Part shown: positions 1 through 8,937 of the stretch, in pieces | How the letters are laid out: every line of letters starts with the position of its first letter | Position numbering within the stretch: the stretch's first letter is position 1 | Made by a program: the position numbers and the translations under genes | DNA from: Paenibacillus gyeongsangnamensis | GTDB taxonomy: Bacteria; Bacillota; Bacilli; Paenibacillales; NBRC-103111 | Direction of reading: 5' to 3' | NCBI RefSeq assembly: GCF_027533625.1 | Contig: NZ_JAQAGZ010000007.1 | Coordinates: forward strand, 124,001-188,000 | Length of the DNA: 64,000 nt | Notes under the pieces: model-generated | What the model was told of the DNA's origin: nothing | The model's input: the letters and a program-made list of their open reading frames with translations, nothing else | Databases searched by the model: none

Positions 1-384
1 ATCGGAACAACTTATGGCGGAGACGGGACGAGCACGTTCAATCTGCCGGACTTGAGAGGACGCATCCCGATTCACCAAGGTCAAAATTATACCCTTGTTC
101 AACAGGGAGGCAGCGAAACGGTCACCTTAACCACGAGTCAAATCCCCGCACACAATCATGCGATGTCCGGACAATCGAAAAGGGGCAACACGAACAATCC
201 TCAGAATGCGGTTTGGGCCAAATCCACCTTGAAACAGTTCAATAGCGATGCCGGGAGCCCGAATCCCATGCATCCGAATATTGTATCCTCGATCGGCGGA
301 AGCCAGCCCCACGACAACATGATGCCTTACTTGACGGTAAATTTCATTATCAGTTTGTTTGGAGTCTTTCCTTCTCCAAATTAA
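1..384 (+). CDS. Tail-collar domain protein, 5'-truncated by window edge
   Basis: The reading frame is already open at base 1 and ends with TAA at 384, so only the C-terminal 127 residues are present. The visible part opens with the IGTTYGGDG block typical of phage tail-collar (microcystin-dependent-protein, MdpB-like) proteins, then NLPDLRGR, a PAHNH metal-like His cluster and a QPHDNMMPYLTVNFII C-terminus. The same blocks recur in the next two genes, which makes this a tandem paralogous trio. In this family such proteins are predicted fibre- or collar-like surface components, but their role outside phages is not known. No other phage gene lies nearby. Family assignment is firm, function is not. 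Confidence 0.85.
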   Translation: MGTTYGGDGTSTFNLPDLRGRIPIHQGQNYTLVQQGGSETVTLTTSQIPAHNHAMSGQSKRGNTNNPQNAVWAKSTLKQFNSDAGSPNPMHPNIVSSIGGSQPHDNMMPYLTVNFIISLFGVFPSPN

Positions 385-415
385 AAAATATAGCGGAAAG
401 GCGGGAGGAAAAGCG

Positions 416-928
416 ATGTCAGAACCCTTTTTGGGAGAGATAAAACTAATTTCATTTAACTTTGCCCCCAAGGGATGGGCATTGTGCGACGGTCAGCTTA
501 TGCCGATCAATCAGAACCAAGCGCTGTTCTCCATTCTCGGAACGACTTATGGCGGGGATGGTAGACTCAACTTTGGTTTACCCGATTTACGGGGCAGGGT
601 ACCCGTTAGTGCCGGGAATGGGATCGTTCTCGGAGAAAAACAAGGCGAGGAGGCCCATACGTTGAACATCTCGGAGCTGCCGGCCCATACGCATAAGATT
701 AGCGGCAGCAAGGCACAGGCCGTTTCCCGTACGGTGTCAGGGCAAGTCTGGGGATTGACGGCCGCCAGCTCCTACAATACCTTGAGCGCGCTGCCCGCAG
801 GGGACGGCGTCCTGTCTCCTGCCGCCGTAAGCAATGCCGGAGGCAGTCAGCCTCATATCAACATGCAGCCTTACTTAACGATTAACTTTTGTATTGCTTT
901 GCAGGGAATTTTTCCAAGTCCAAATTAA
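416..928 (+). CDS. Tail-collar domain protein (MdpB-like)
   Basis: 170 residues. I start at the ATG at 416, which has GGAGG at 404-408 at good spacing and begins MSEPFLGEIKLISF, matching the start of the next paralogue; an upstream in-frame start at 359 would overlap the previous gene. The order of blocks is N-terminal FLGEI, PKGWALCDGQLMPI, LGTTYGGDG, LPDLRGRVP, LPAHTH and a C-terminal QPHINMQPYLTINFCIAL. This is the full tail-collar architecture of about 170-180 residues. It has no signal peptide. It is probably co-transcribed with its neighbours (31 bp gap upstream, 15 bp downstream). Its cellular role is unknown. Confidence 0.88.
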   Translation: MSEPFLGEIKLISFNFAPKGWALCDGQLMPINQNQALFSILGTTYGGDGRLNFGLPDLRGRVPVSAGNGIVLGEKQGEEAHTLNISELPAHTHKISGSKAQAVSRTVSGQVWGLTAASSYNTLSALPAGDGVLSPAAVSNAGGSQPHINMQPYLTINFCIALQGIFPSPN

Positions 929-943
929 TGGAGAGGTACAAGT

Positions 944-1477
944 ATGAGTAATCCATTCTTAGCCGAGATCCGAATATTTGCAGGTAATTTTCCTCCAAAG
1001 GGCTGGGCCTTATGTGACGGGCGACTGCTGCCGATATCTCAAAATACGGCGCTGTTCTCGCTGCTGGGCACCACTTATGGAGGAGACGGGAAAAGCAATT
1101 TCGCGCTGCCAAATCTAATGGATCGCGCTCCTCTAGGCCAGGGGCAAGGGCCCGGGTTGTCTCTGTACGACCTCGGCTCCTCGGGAGGAGAAGCTGCAGT
1201 TACTTTGACGAGTACCGAGATGCCTGCACATTCGCATACATTGAACGGCTCATCGGCTCCGGGAAACCAAGATTCTCCGGCAGGGGCACTGTGGGCCGAT
1301 ACGCCGGGACTCGCCGCCGGGCAAGCTTATGATGCCTCGGCCTCTCCTGATTGGGTGCCAATGGACGCAAGCGCAATGGCGGTTGCAGGAGGGAATCAGC
1401 CTCACAATAATAAGCAGCCTTACCTCGGCCTTACCTTTATTATCGCAATGCAAGGAGTTTATCCGCCCCGCACGTAA
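944..1477 (+). CDS. Tail-collar domain protein (MdpB-like)
   Basis: 177 residues, third member of the tandem family, preceded by a GGAGAGG ribosome site. Same block order as its neighbours: MSNPFLAEIRIFAGNFPPKG, WALCDGRLLPI, LGTTYGGDG, ALPNLMDRAP, MPAHSHTL and QPHNNKQPYLGLTFIIAMQG. The middle region, which varies between the three copies, is where surface-exposed specificity would be expected. The gene ends 33 bp before the giant SLH protein and no terminator lies between, so the two may be co-expressed. Molecular function is not known. Confidence 0.88.
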   Translation: MSNPFLAEIRIFAGNFPPKGWALCDGRLLPISQNTALFSLLGTTYGGDGKSNFALPNLMDRAPLGQGQGPGLSLYDLGSSGGEAAVTLTSTEMPAHSHTLNGSSAPGNQDSPAGALWADTPGLAAGQAYDASASPDWVPMDASAMAVAGGNQPHNNKQPYLGLTFIIAMQGVYPPRT

Positions 1478-1510
1478 AGTGACGTTTTTATAAAGAAAGG
1501 AGGGATTCGG

Positions 1511-4500
1511 TTGCATGTAGTAAGGCTGGGAGGAACAATGCGGCGGGAAGGCGGCGGAACGTTCCTTAGAAGGTTTGCCGCATCGGCAGGACTGTTTATC
1601 GCACTTATGTTTGTTGCCTTATGGATCGGAACGGAGGCATTCGCTGCAACCTTTACCGTAGACAATACGGGCGACGGAAGCGGCAATTGCTGGGTTACAG
1701 GACAGGGACAGTGCACGCTGCGCGATGCGATTCAGCAAAGCAACAGCGTCGGCGGAACGAACACCATCAACATCAAGGCCGGAACGTCGTATAAGCTTGT
1801 TTCGGGGCAAATTAACATTACAAGCAGCGTTACGCTAATCGGCGATAACGGAAACGCGGGGAGCAGTCCGGCGTTAACGGTCATTCAAGGCGACGGAACG
1901 CATCGTATTTTTGAAGTGCAGCCTGGAGCAAATGTAAGTTTCACGGCGCTTACCCTGCAAGGCGGAATAAATAATCCTGACACTTCCGGATACGGGGGCG
2001 GCGCCGTGGCGGCGAAGCTCGGAGCAGGCAATACTCTGACGTTGTCCAATAGCGTGGTCAAGGATAGCATGACGACGGGCTCGGGCTTGGGCGGAGGCGT
2101 TTACGTAACCGGTCCTGCCGGGTCTGGTCTGGTGTTGAACAATAATACCGTGATCCAAGGAAATACGGCAGGACAAAGCGGCGGCGGCCTGTATGCGGAA
2201 GGCGATCTTAATATTAGTCTGGGCCATGCCAGCTTTGTCTCCAACACGGCTTCGACGACGCTGGGCGGAGGGATGGCGGTGCTTCCGGCGAGCCCGTCAG
2301 GAGGTACGGTCGTCATCCAGGACAGCTCATTCAGTAAGAATACCGCACAGGGTGCCGGAAATGACGGAATCGGCGGCGGATTATATTTGGGCGTGCCGGC
2401 GGACATCAAGAATACGACCTTCAGCGGTAATTCGTCCAATAGTGACGGCGGAGGACTGTTTCTTAGTTTTTTTCAGAATAACGTAAACCTGACGACGGTA
2501 ACGTTCGACAGTAATAGTTCGGTAACCGGTACGGGCGGCGGATTGTTCGTACAGAACGGCAATCCGAAGCTGACGGGAACGACATTCCAGAAGAATACGG
2601 CAAAGACGGCTCCCAACGATTTTGGAACGAATGGTTTCCCGGTTGCTCCATACGCGCCGGCGGTTCCCCTGCAGACTTCGGACGGTACCGCTTATGGGGG
2701 AGGGACTTGGACATCCAAAGATGTTATCACTGACGCGGCTGCGGACGTATCCGTGGATGACAGCGCTACTTGGAATCCGGGACCGGTGACATTGTCGGCC
2801 GACGGGAATTACAAGGTTGTCATGAAGCTGACGGATAAGAACGGCAATGCCGTGCTTCAGAGGTCGACCGTACAAATAGATAAGACGAAGCCGACGTTAA
2901 CCCTAAGCGCAGTAAGTAACGGTGCGAATTATGCGGAAGGTACCTGGGCGACCAAGGACGTTGTCATCACAGCGAATTCCAGCGATACGGGAAGCGGTTT
3001 GGCCTCCACGAAGTATTCGCTTGACGGGGGAACGACATGGACGGACTATACGGCTCCTGTGACGATGTCCACGGACGGTACGTATAGCGTCATTGTTAAG
3101 ACGGTCGACAATGCCGGAAATACGGAACAGAAGTCGTTTGCCGTGAAGCTGGATAAGACGGCGCCGAGCTTGACGACCGATTGGAAGACGGCGGACGGCC
3201 AGCCATATACGCTTGGTAGCTGGACGAATCAGCCGGTAACGCTCACCGTGGTTTCTTCCGATGCTGGAAGCGGGGTTGCTTCTACGGTGTATTCAGTAGA
3301 CGGTGGCTCGACTTGGGTCAATTACACGAATCCGGTGAATTTGTCGGCAGACGGGCAATACAATGTTCAAGTTCGTGTCACTGACCAAGCCGGCAACGTA
3401 ACAAGCCAAGGCGGCACGGTCAAGATTGACCAGACGAAGCCGACGCTGACCATTACAGCGACAAGCGGCGGTGCGAATTATGCGGAAGGCGCTTGGGCGA
3501 CCAAGGACGTTACCCTTACGGCAGCAGTTAACGATACGGGAAGCGGTTTGGCCTCCACGAAGTATTCGCTTGACGGGGGAACGACATGGACGGACTATAC
3601 GGCTCCTGTGACGATGTCCACGGACGGTACGTATAGCGTCATTGTTAAGACGGTCGACAATGCCGGAAATACGGAACAGAAGTCGTTTGCGGTGAAGCTG
3701 GATAAGACTGCACCGGTGTTGACGGCGGATTGGAAGACAGCTGACGGTCAGCCATACACGCTTGGTAGCTGGACGAATCAGCCGGTAACGCTCACCGTGG
3801 TTTCTTCCGATGCTGGAAGCGGGGTTGCTTCTACGGTGTATTCAGTAGACGGTGGCTCGACTTGGGTCAATTACACGAATCCGGTGAATTTGTCGGCAGA
3901 CGGGCAATATGCTATTCAAATTAAGGCAATGGACATAGCTGGCAACGTATCGAGCCAAAACGGCACGGTCAAGATTGACCAGACGAAGCCGACGCTGACC
4001 ATCACAGCGACAAGCGGTGGTGCGAATTATGCGGAAGGTACTTGGGCGATAAAGGACGTTGTCTTTACGGCGGCAGTTAACGATACGGGAAGCGGTCTGG
4101 CCTCCACGAAATATTCGCTCGACGGGGGAACGACATGGACGGACTATATGGCTCCTGTGACGATGTCCACGGACGGTACGTATAGCGTCATTGTTAAGAC
4201 GGTCGATAATGCCGGAAATACGGAACAGAAGTCGTTTGCCGTGAAGCTGGATAAGACGGCGCCGAGCTTGACGACGGATTGGAAGACAGCTGACGGTCTG
4301 CCATATACGCTGGGTAGCTGGACGAATCAGCCGGTAACCCTTACCGTGGCTTCTTCAGATGCCGGAAGCGGAGTTACTTCTACGGTGTATTCGGTGGACG
4401 GAGGGTTGACTTGGATTAATTACACGAATCCGGTGAATCTATCGGCAACCGGGCAATATGACATTCAAGTCAAGACGACAGACCAAGCCGGCAATGTATC

Positions 4501-7500
4501 GAGCCAAAGCGGCACGGTCAAGATTGACCAGACGAAACCGACGCTGACCATTACCACGACAACCGACGGTACGAATTATGCGGAAGGTACTTGGGCGACC
4601 AAGGACGTTGTACTTACGGTCGATGCTAATAATCCCGGCGGCAGCGGACTCGCGTCAACGAAATATTCACTTGACGGGGGAACGACTTGGACGGACTATA
4701 CGGCTCCTGTAACGATGTCTACGGACGGTACGTATAGCATCGCCGTCAAGACGGTCGACAATGCCGGAAATACAGAGCAGAAGTCGTTTAATGTGAAGCT
4801 GGATAAGACGGCGCCGAGCTTGACGATGGATTGGAAGACGGCGGACGGCCAGCCGTATACACTGGGGAGCTGGACGAATCAGCCGGTAACGCTGACCGTG
4901 GCTTCTTCCGATGCCGGAAGCGGGGTTGCTTCTACGGTGTATTCGGTGGACGGTGGCTCGACTTGGGTCAATTACACGAATCCGGTGAATCTGTCGGCAA
5001 CCGGGCAATATGACGTTCAAGTCAAGGCAACCGACCAAGCCGGCAACGTATCGAGCCAAAGCGGCACGGTTAAGATTGACCAGATAAAACCGACGCTGAC
5101 CATTACCGCGACAAGCGGCAGTGCGAATTATACGGAAGGTACATGGGCTTCTAAGGACGTTGTCGTTTCAGCAGCAGTTAACGATACTGGTGGAAGTGGT
5201 TTGGCCTCCACGAAGTATTCACTTGACGGGGGTAATACCTGGACGGACTATACGGCTCCTGTGACGATGTCCATAGAAGGTACGTATAGCGTTACCGTCA
5301 AGACGGTCGACAACGCCGGTAATATAGAACAGAAGTCGTTTTCCGTGAAGCTGGATAAGACGGCTCCCGTTCTTGGGGCTTCTGTGAAAGCTAACGGAGT
5401 GAACTACGTAGACGGTACTTGGTCGAAGAATCCGGTAAAGCTTACGCTAAATGCAAGCGATGCCCCGGGCGGAAGCTCGCTTCAATCCACGCAGGTCTCT
5501 TTGGACGGGGGGGCCACCTGGACGGATTATAGCGGTGAGATTACGATCCCCGATGGGAATTACAGTGTTAAGGCGAGAGCAGCCGATTACGCCGGGAATG
5601 TAACGGAAGCCGGCTGGAATATCAAGGTGAGCACGATCCTCCCGACCCTCGGATTGACCTTAACGCCAAACACGCTGACAAACGGCGATGTGACGGCTGC
5701 CGTAACCGCCACCGTTTACGGCTCGGGCAATACCGCTGAGCTTCGGTATGCGGCAGGCGACCAGCCGGAGGGTTACTTCAGCAGCGGAGGAGGCACCGTA
5801 ATTCCGACTAACGCAGGTACCTCCAACGGCAATTTTACGTTACAGGATAACGGATTTTACACGGTGTATGCCAAGGATTTGGCCGGCAACGAGGCCAGGC
5901 AACTTTTCGAAGTAAACACGATTATTCGCACAGTTCCTACCTTAACGCTGACTGCGCAGAACAGCGGTTGGACCAGCGGCAGCGTAACGGTTTCCGTCTA
6001 TGCTGCGGTCTACGACAAACAGCTGGGCAACGCGCTTTCGGAGCTGAAATGGGTGGAAGGAAACCGTGATTTGGATTTGAGCGGGACGGATGCCTTTAGC
6101 GTCTCCGAGAATGGAACCTATACCGTAAGGGCTAAGGATAAGGCGGGCAACACGGCGCTGCAGACGATTACAATCGCCAATATTCTCCGTACGGAGCCTA
6201 TGATTACGACTCATTCCTCCCCATTCGGACCTGGGAATGAGCAGGCTCAGGTTACAGTGACAGCTTCGGTATACGGGACAGGCAACAGCGTCGCGGCCAT
6301 CAAATGGATGCCGGGCAGCCGCTCCAAATCGGATTTCGCCGGCCAGGCGGGCAATCCGCTGACGAACGGCGCGTTCCTGGTAAATGAGAATGGCATATAT
6401 ACGGTTTATGTCCGGGATCAAGCGGGGAACGAGGCCGTGATGGTCGTTACGGTGAGGGAAGTGAATCATCCTCCAGTCGTATCCGATTCCACCGTTTATG
6501 GAACCACTAATACCGTGCTTCACTTCGGAAGTACATCCTTCAACTTTAGCGACAGCGATCAGGATTCCCTCTACGAGATTCAGATCCTGACGCTTCCTGC
6601 GAACGGGAAACTGAAGTGGAACGGCATTCCCGTGACCGTTAACCAGACCGTTTACAGCTCCGGCTTGAACGGAATGACCTTGGAGCCTGATGCCGGTTGG
6701 TCCGGAACGACTTCATTCGATTGGAACGGCAGCGATGGAATGGTTTACGCCAAGACAACGGCGAGACTGACGATGATCATCGCATCAGGGAATCTCCCTC
6801 CAACGGCCGGAACGGTATCGTTATCCGTTAGAGCGGATACGCCTCAAGCCGGCAGGCTCATCGGGAGCGATCCGGAGGGAGGGGAACTATCGTTCAGTAT
6901 AAAAACTCAAGGAAGCTTGGGCACATTGACGCTTCTCAACGAGCATACGGGGGATTTCGTGTATGCTCCGAAGCCGGGCATCACAGGAAAAGATACGGTC
7001 ACTTATACGGTCTATGACAATCAAAGAGCTTCGGCCACAGGTACCGTCGAGGTGAACATCCTGCCGAAGGATGCGCCGGGGCCGTCCGCATCGGCCGACC
7101 TCGCTTGTATGACGGTATCCACCGGTCGTTTGACGCCGGCGTTTGACGCGGGTGTGCTCAATTACAATGTGACGGTTAGCCGAGAGGTATACGCGATTAC
7201 CGTAAGTGCAGCCGTTTATCAGCCCCGTGCGACATTGACCGTAAATGGGGTAACGGTGGCCAGCGGAGCCGCAAGCAGCCCCATTGCGCTTCAGTACGGT
7301 TCGAATTCGATCGTGATTCAAGTCACGGCTGAGGACGGTAAGACGAATAAGGTCTATACGCTCCAAGTGTACCGTGAGCCCCGGCGAAGCGATGATAGTC
7401 CTTCCGCCGGCGGAGGGGCCGCTCCAGCGCCTCCGGCTCCGGCTCCCGTACCCGGTCTTAACGGTGAAATGAACGGGAAACCGGTTGACCATCTCGGTAC

Positions 7501-8713
7501 CGTAACGACGAGTACGGTAGACGGACTTACGGTCCTTACCGCAACGCTCGATACGGCACAGGTAGAGTCGCTGCTGAGCCAAGTCACGGGAAATCCGACC
7601 GTCACGTTGGAGGTAAAGGGCGGCGGCGACCGGATCCTAACGGAATTGAACGGCAGCATCGCGGGGATGCTCGCCGGACGGGAAGCTTCGGTTCAAGTGC
7701 AGACCGAGCTTGGAACCTACACGGTTCCGTTAGCGGGAATCCGTATGGATGCTCTGGCGGCGAAGTTCGGGAATGCGGTATCGATGTCCGATCTCAGCCT
7801 GCGCATTTCCATCTCGAAGCCACCGCCACAGCTTATACAGCGGCTGCAAAATCAGGCGGCGGCAGGACAATATTCCATTGTTATGCCACCCGTTGATTTT
7901 TCGATTACGGCGACGTACAAAGGCACATCCTTTGAGATTCATGAGTTCAGCCGCATGGTTAGCCGGGAGCTTCCGGTGCCTGCAGGCGTAAACGCAGGCC
8001 AGATCACAACGGCGGTCGTAGGACTGGAGGACGGCAGCGTGTATCATGTGCCGACCGTCATCGCATCGCAAGGCGGTCAAACGACGCTTCGGGTAAACAG
8101 CCTGACGAACAGTACGTATATGGCTATTTCCAGCGTGAAGTCTTTCACTGACATGACGGGTCATTGGGCGCAGCGGGAAGTGAACAACATGGCTTCCCGG
8201 CTCATTGTGAACGGTCTTGCCGAGGGCGAATACGGTCCGGATGCTCCGGTCACGCGGGCGCAGTTCACGGCGATTGTGATCCGGGCGCTCGGCTTGTCGG
8301 AGAATACGGCGTCGGCGTCTAAGGAGTATAAGGACGTGCAGCCGAAGGATTGGTTCGCCGGAGCCGTGACCCGGGCCAACACTTACGGACTCGTGAACGG
8401 CTATGAAGACGGCACCTTCCGTCCGGAGAAGACGATTACGAGGGAAGAAGCGCTGGTCATGATCTCCAGAGCCATGAAGCTGGCAGGCAAACCGGTGGAT
8501 CTGGCCTCCGCCAGCCCGATGTCGATCCTGTCCGGATTCAAGGACAGCAGCGAAGTGGGTGACTGGGCGATGAAGGAAGCGGCCGAGGCCGTGCAGAGCG
8601 GACTGGTCCAAGGAAGCGATGCAGGGCTGCAGCCAAAAGTGAATATGACCCGCGCCGAGACGGCGGTCATTCTGTACCGATTGCTGATTCGATCCAATTT
8701 GATCAGCCCTTAA
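1511..8713 (+). CDS. Giant SLH-anchored surface protein with beta-helix and Ig-like repeats
   Basis: 2400 residues. The TTG at 1511 follows an excellent AAAGGAGGG (1496-1504); an ATG at 1538 with GGGAGG is a competing start, and both keep the signal peptide (hydrophobic residues about 26-40, cleavage after AFA near 45). Domains in order: G-rich right-handed beta-helix / polymorphic-outer-membrane-like repeats (about 50-390); a tandem series of Ig-like OmpL47-type modules (about 460-1290), each with YSLDGGTTW and DNAGN blocks; further Ig-like modules; cadherin-like and tandem-Ig segments (about 1650-1970); a Pro/Ala-rich linker near 1975; and three SLH domains (about 2205-2395) that bind secondary cell-wall polymer. 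A cell-surface adhesin or scaffold is inferred; the ligand is unknown. A strong terminator follows. Confidence 0.9.
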   Translation: MHVVRLGGTMRREGGGTFLRRFAASAGLFIALMFVALWIGTEAFAATFTVDNTGDGSGNCWVTGQGQCTLRDAIQQSNSVGGTNTINIKAGTSYKLVSGQINITSSVTLIGDNGNAGSSPALTVIQGDGTHRIFEVQPGANVSFTALTLQGGINNPDTSGYGGGAVAAKLGAGNTLTLSNSVVKDSMTTGSGLGGGVYVTGPAGSGLVLNNNTVIQGNTAGQSGGGLYAEGDLNISLGHASFVSNTASTTLGGGMAVLPASPSGGTVVIQDSSFSKNTAQGAGNDGIGGGLYLGVPADIKNTTFSGNSSNSDGGGLFLSFFQNNVNLTTVTFDSNSSVTGTGGGLFVQNGNPKLTGTTFQKNTAKTAPNDFGTNGFPVAPYAPAVPLQTSDGTAYGGGTWTSKDVITDAAADVSVDDSATWNPGPVTLSADGNYKVVMKLTDKNGNAVLQRSTVQIDKTKPTLTLSAVSNGANYAEGTWATKDVVITANSSDTGSGLASTKYSLDGGTTWTDYTAPVTMSTDGTYSVIVKTVDNAGNTEQKSFAVKLDKTAPSLTTDWKTADGQPYTLGSWTNQPVTLTVVSSDAGSGVASTVYSVDGGSTWVNYTNPVNLSADGQYNVQVRVTDQAGNVTSQGGTVKIDQTKPTLTITATSGGANYAEGAWATKDVTLTAAVNDTGSGLASTKYSLDGGTTWTDYTAPVTMSTDGTYSVIVKTVDNAGNTEQKSFAVKLDKTAPVLTADWKTADGQPYTLGSWTNQPVTLTVVSSDAGSGVASTVYSVDGGSTWVNYTNPVNLSADGQYAIQIKAMDIAGNVSSQNGTVKIDQTKPTLTITATSGGANYAEGTWAIKDVVFTAAVNDTGSGLASTKYSLDGGTTWTDYMAPVTMSTDGTYSVIVKTVDNAGNTEQKSFAVKLDKTAPSLTTDWKTADGLPYTLGSWTNQPVTLTVASSDAGSGVTSTVYSVDGGLTWINYTNPVNLSATGQYDIQVKTTDQAGNVSSQSGTVKIDQTKPTLTITTTTDGTNYAEGTWATKDVVLTVDANNPGGSGLASTKYSLDGGTTWTDYTAPVTMSTDGTYSIAVKTVDNAGNTEQKSFNVKLDKTAPSLTMDWKTADGQPYTLGSWTNQPVTLTVASSDAGSGVASTVYSVDGGSTWVNYTNPVNLSATGQYDVQVKATDQAGNVSSQSGTVKIDQIKPTLTITATSGSANYTEGTWASKDVVVSAAVNDTGGSGLASTKYSLDGGNTWTDYTAPVTMSIEGTYSVTVKTVDNAGNIEQKSFSVKLDKTAPVLGASVKANGVNYVDGTWSKNPVKLTLNASDAPGGSSLQSTQVSLDGGATWTDYSGEITIPDGNYSVKARAADYAGNVTEAGWNIKVSTILPTLGLTLTPNTLTNGDVTAAVTATVYGSGNTAELRYAAGDQPEGYFSSGGGTVIPTNAGTSNGNFTLQDNGFYTVYAKDLAGNEARQLFEVNTIIRTVPTLTLTAQNSGWTSGSVTVSVYAAVYDKQLGNALSELKWVEGNRDLDLSGTDAFSVSENGTYTVRAKDKAGNTALQTITIANILRTEPMITTHSSPFGPGNEQAQVTVTASVYGTGNSVAAIKWMPGSRSKSDFAGQAGNPLTNGAFLVNENGIYTVYVRDQAGNEAVMVVTVREVNHPPVVSDSTVYGTTNTVLHFGSTSFNFSDSDQDSLYEIQILTLPANGKLKWNGIPVTVNQTVYSSGLNGMTLEPDAGWSGTTSFDWNGSDGMVYAKTTARLTMIIASGNLPPTAGTVSLSVRADTPQAGRLIGSDPEGGELSFSIKTQGSLGTLTLLNEHTGDFVYAPKPGITGKDTVTYTVYDNQRASATGTVEVNILPKDAPGPSASADLACMTVSTGRLTPAFDAGVLNYNVTVSREVYAITVSAAVYQPRATLTVNGVTVASGAASSPIALQYGSNSIVIQVTAEDGKTNKVYTLQVYREPRRSDDSPSAGGGAAPAPPAPAPVPGLNGEMNGKPVDHLGTVTTSTVDGLTVLTATLDTAQVESLLSQVTGNPTVTLEVKGGGDRILTELNGSIAGMLAGREASVQVQTELGTYTVPLAGIRMDALAAKFGNAVSMSDLSLRISISKPPPQLIQRLQNQAAAGQYSIVMPPVDFSITATYKGTSFEIHEFSRMVSRELPVPAGVNAGQITTAVVGLEDGSVYHVPTVIASQGGQTTLRVNSLTNSTYMAISSVKSFTDMTGHWAQREVNNMASRLIVNGLAEGEYGPDAPVTRAQFTAIVIRALGLSENTASASKEYKDVQPKDWFAGAVTRANTYGLVNGYEDGTFRPEKTITREEALVMISRAMKLAGKPVDLASASPMSILSGFKDSSEVGDWAMKEAAEAVQSGLVQGSDAGLQPKVNMTRAETAVILYRLLIRSNLISP
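2888..5362 (+). repeat. Four 549-552 bp in-frame composite repeats plus a fifth half unit
   Basis: Inside the SLH protein the block beginning KPTLT recurs at 2888, 3437, 3986, 4535 and 5087, i.e. exactly 549, 549, 549 and 552 bp apart. Each unit has two Ig-like halves, one with a YAEGTW segment and one with a TADGQPYTLGSW segment. DNA identity between units is very high, including silent positions, which points to recent duplication or ongoing homogenisation. The fourth unit carries one extra codon in its A half. After the fifth A half the repeats become divergent. Confidence 0.93.
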
Positions 8714-8721
8714 CGGCAACC

Positions 8722-8767
8722 GCTCCGGCGGCATCGTATCCATGCGATGCCGGCCGGAGCTTTTTTT
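8722..8767 (+). terminator. Rho-independent terminator after the SLH protein
   Basis: A stem formed by GCTCCGG with CCGGAGC, extended inside by GGCATCG pairing with CGATGCC, is followed by seven T residues at 8761-8767. It lies 9 bp after the stop codon. Confidence 0.92.
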
Positions 8768-8937
8768 ATGGAAATCATTTGTAATATATGGAAAATGAAA
8801 CATAATAAAGAGAATTCAAATCTCGGCCAACGCGCCCTACCTTCCTTGCGGGCTTACGGACATCATAAATTTAGATTTATTCAGGGAGCCATATGCTACA
8901 ATGAAGGATAAAAGTTACGATGAGGAGGTTGCGAGGG

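Noticed and set aside
1..1477. Prophage tail module
   Set aside because: Only collar-domain proteins are present; no portal, capsid, terminase, tape-measure, lysin or integrase gene is seen, and a host-type SLH protein follows.
4667..7659. Long open frames on the minus strand of the SLH gene
   Set aside because: They are shadows of a repetitive GC-rich gene, have no ribosome sites, and their products show only repeat-derived low-complexity sequence.
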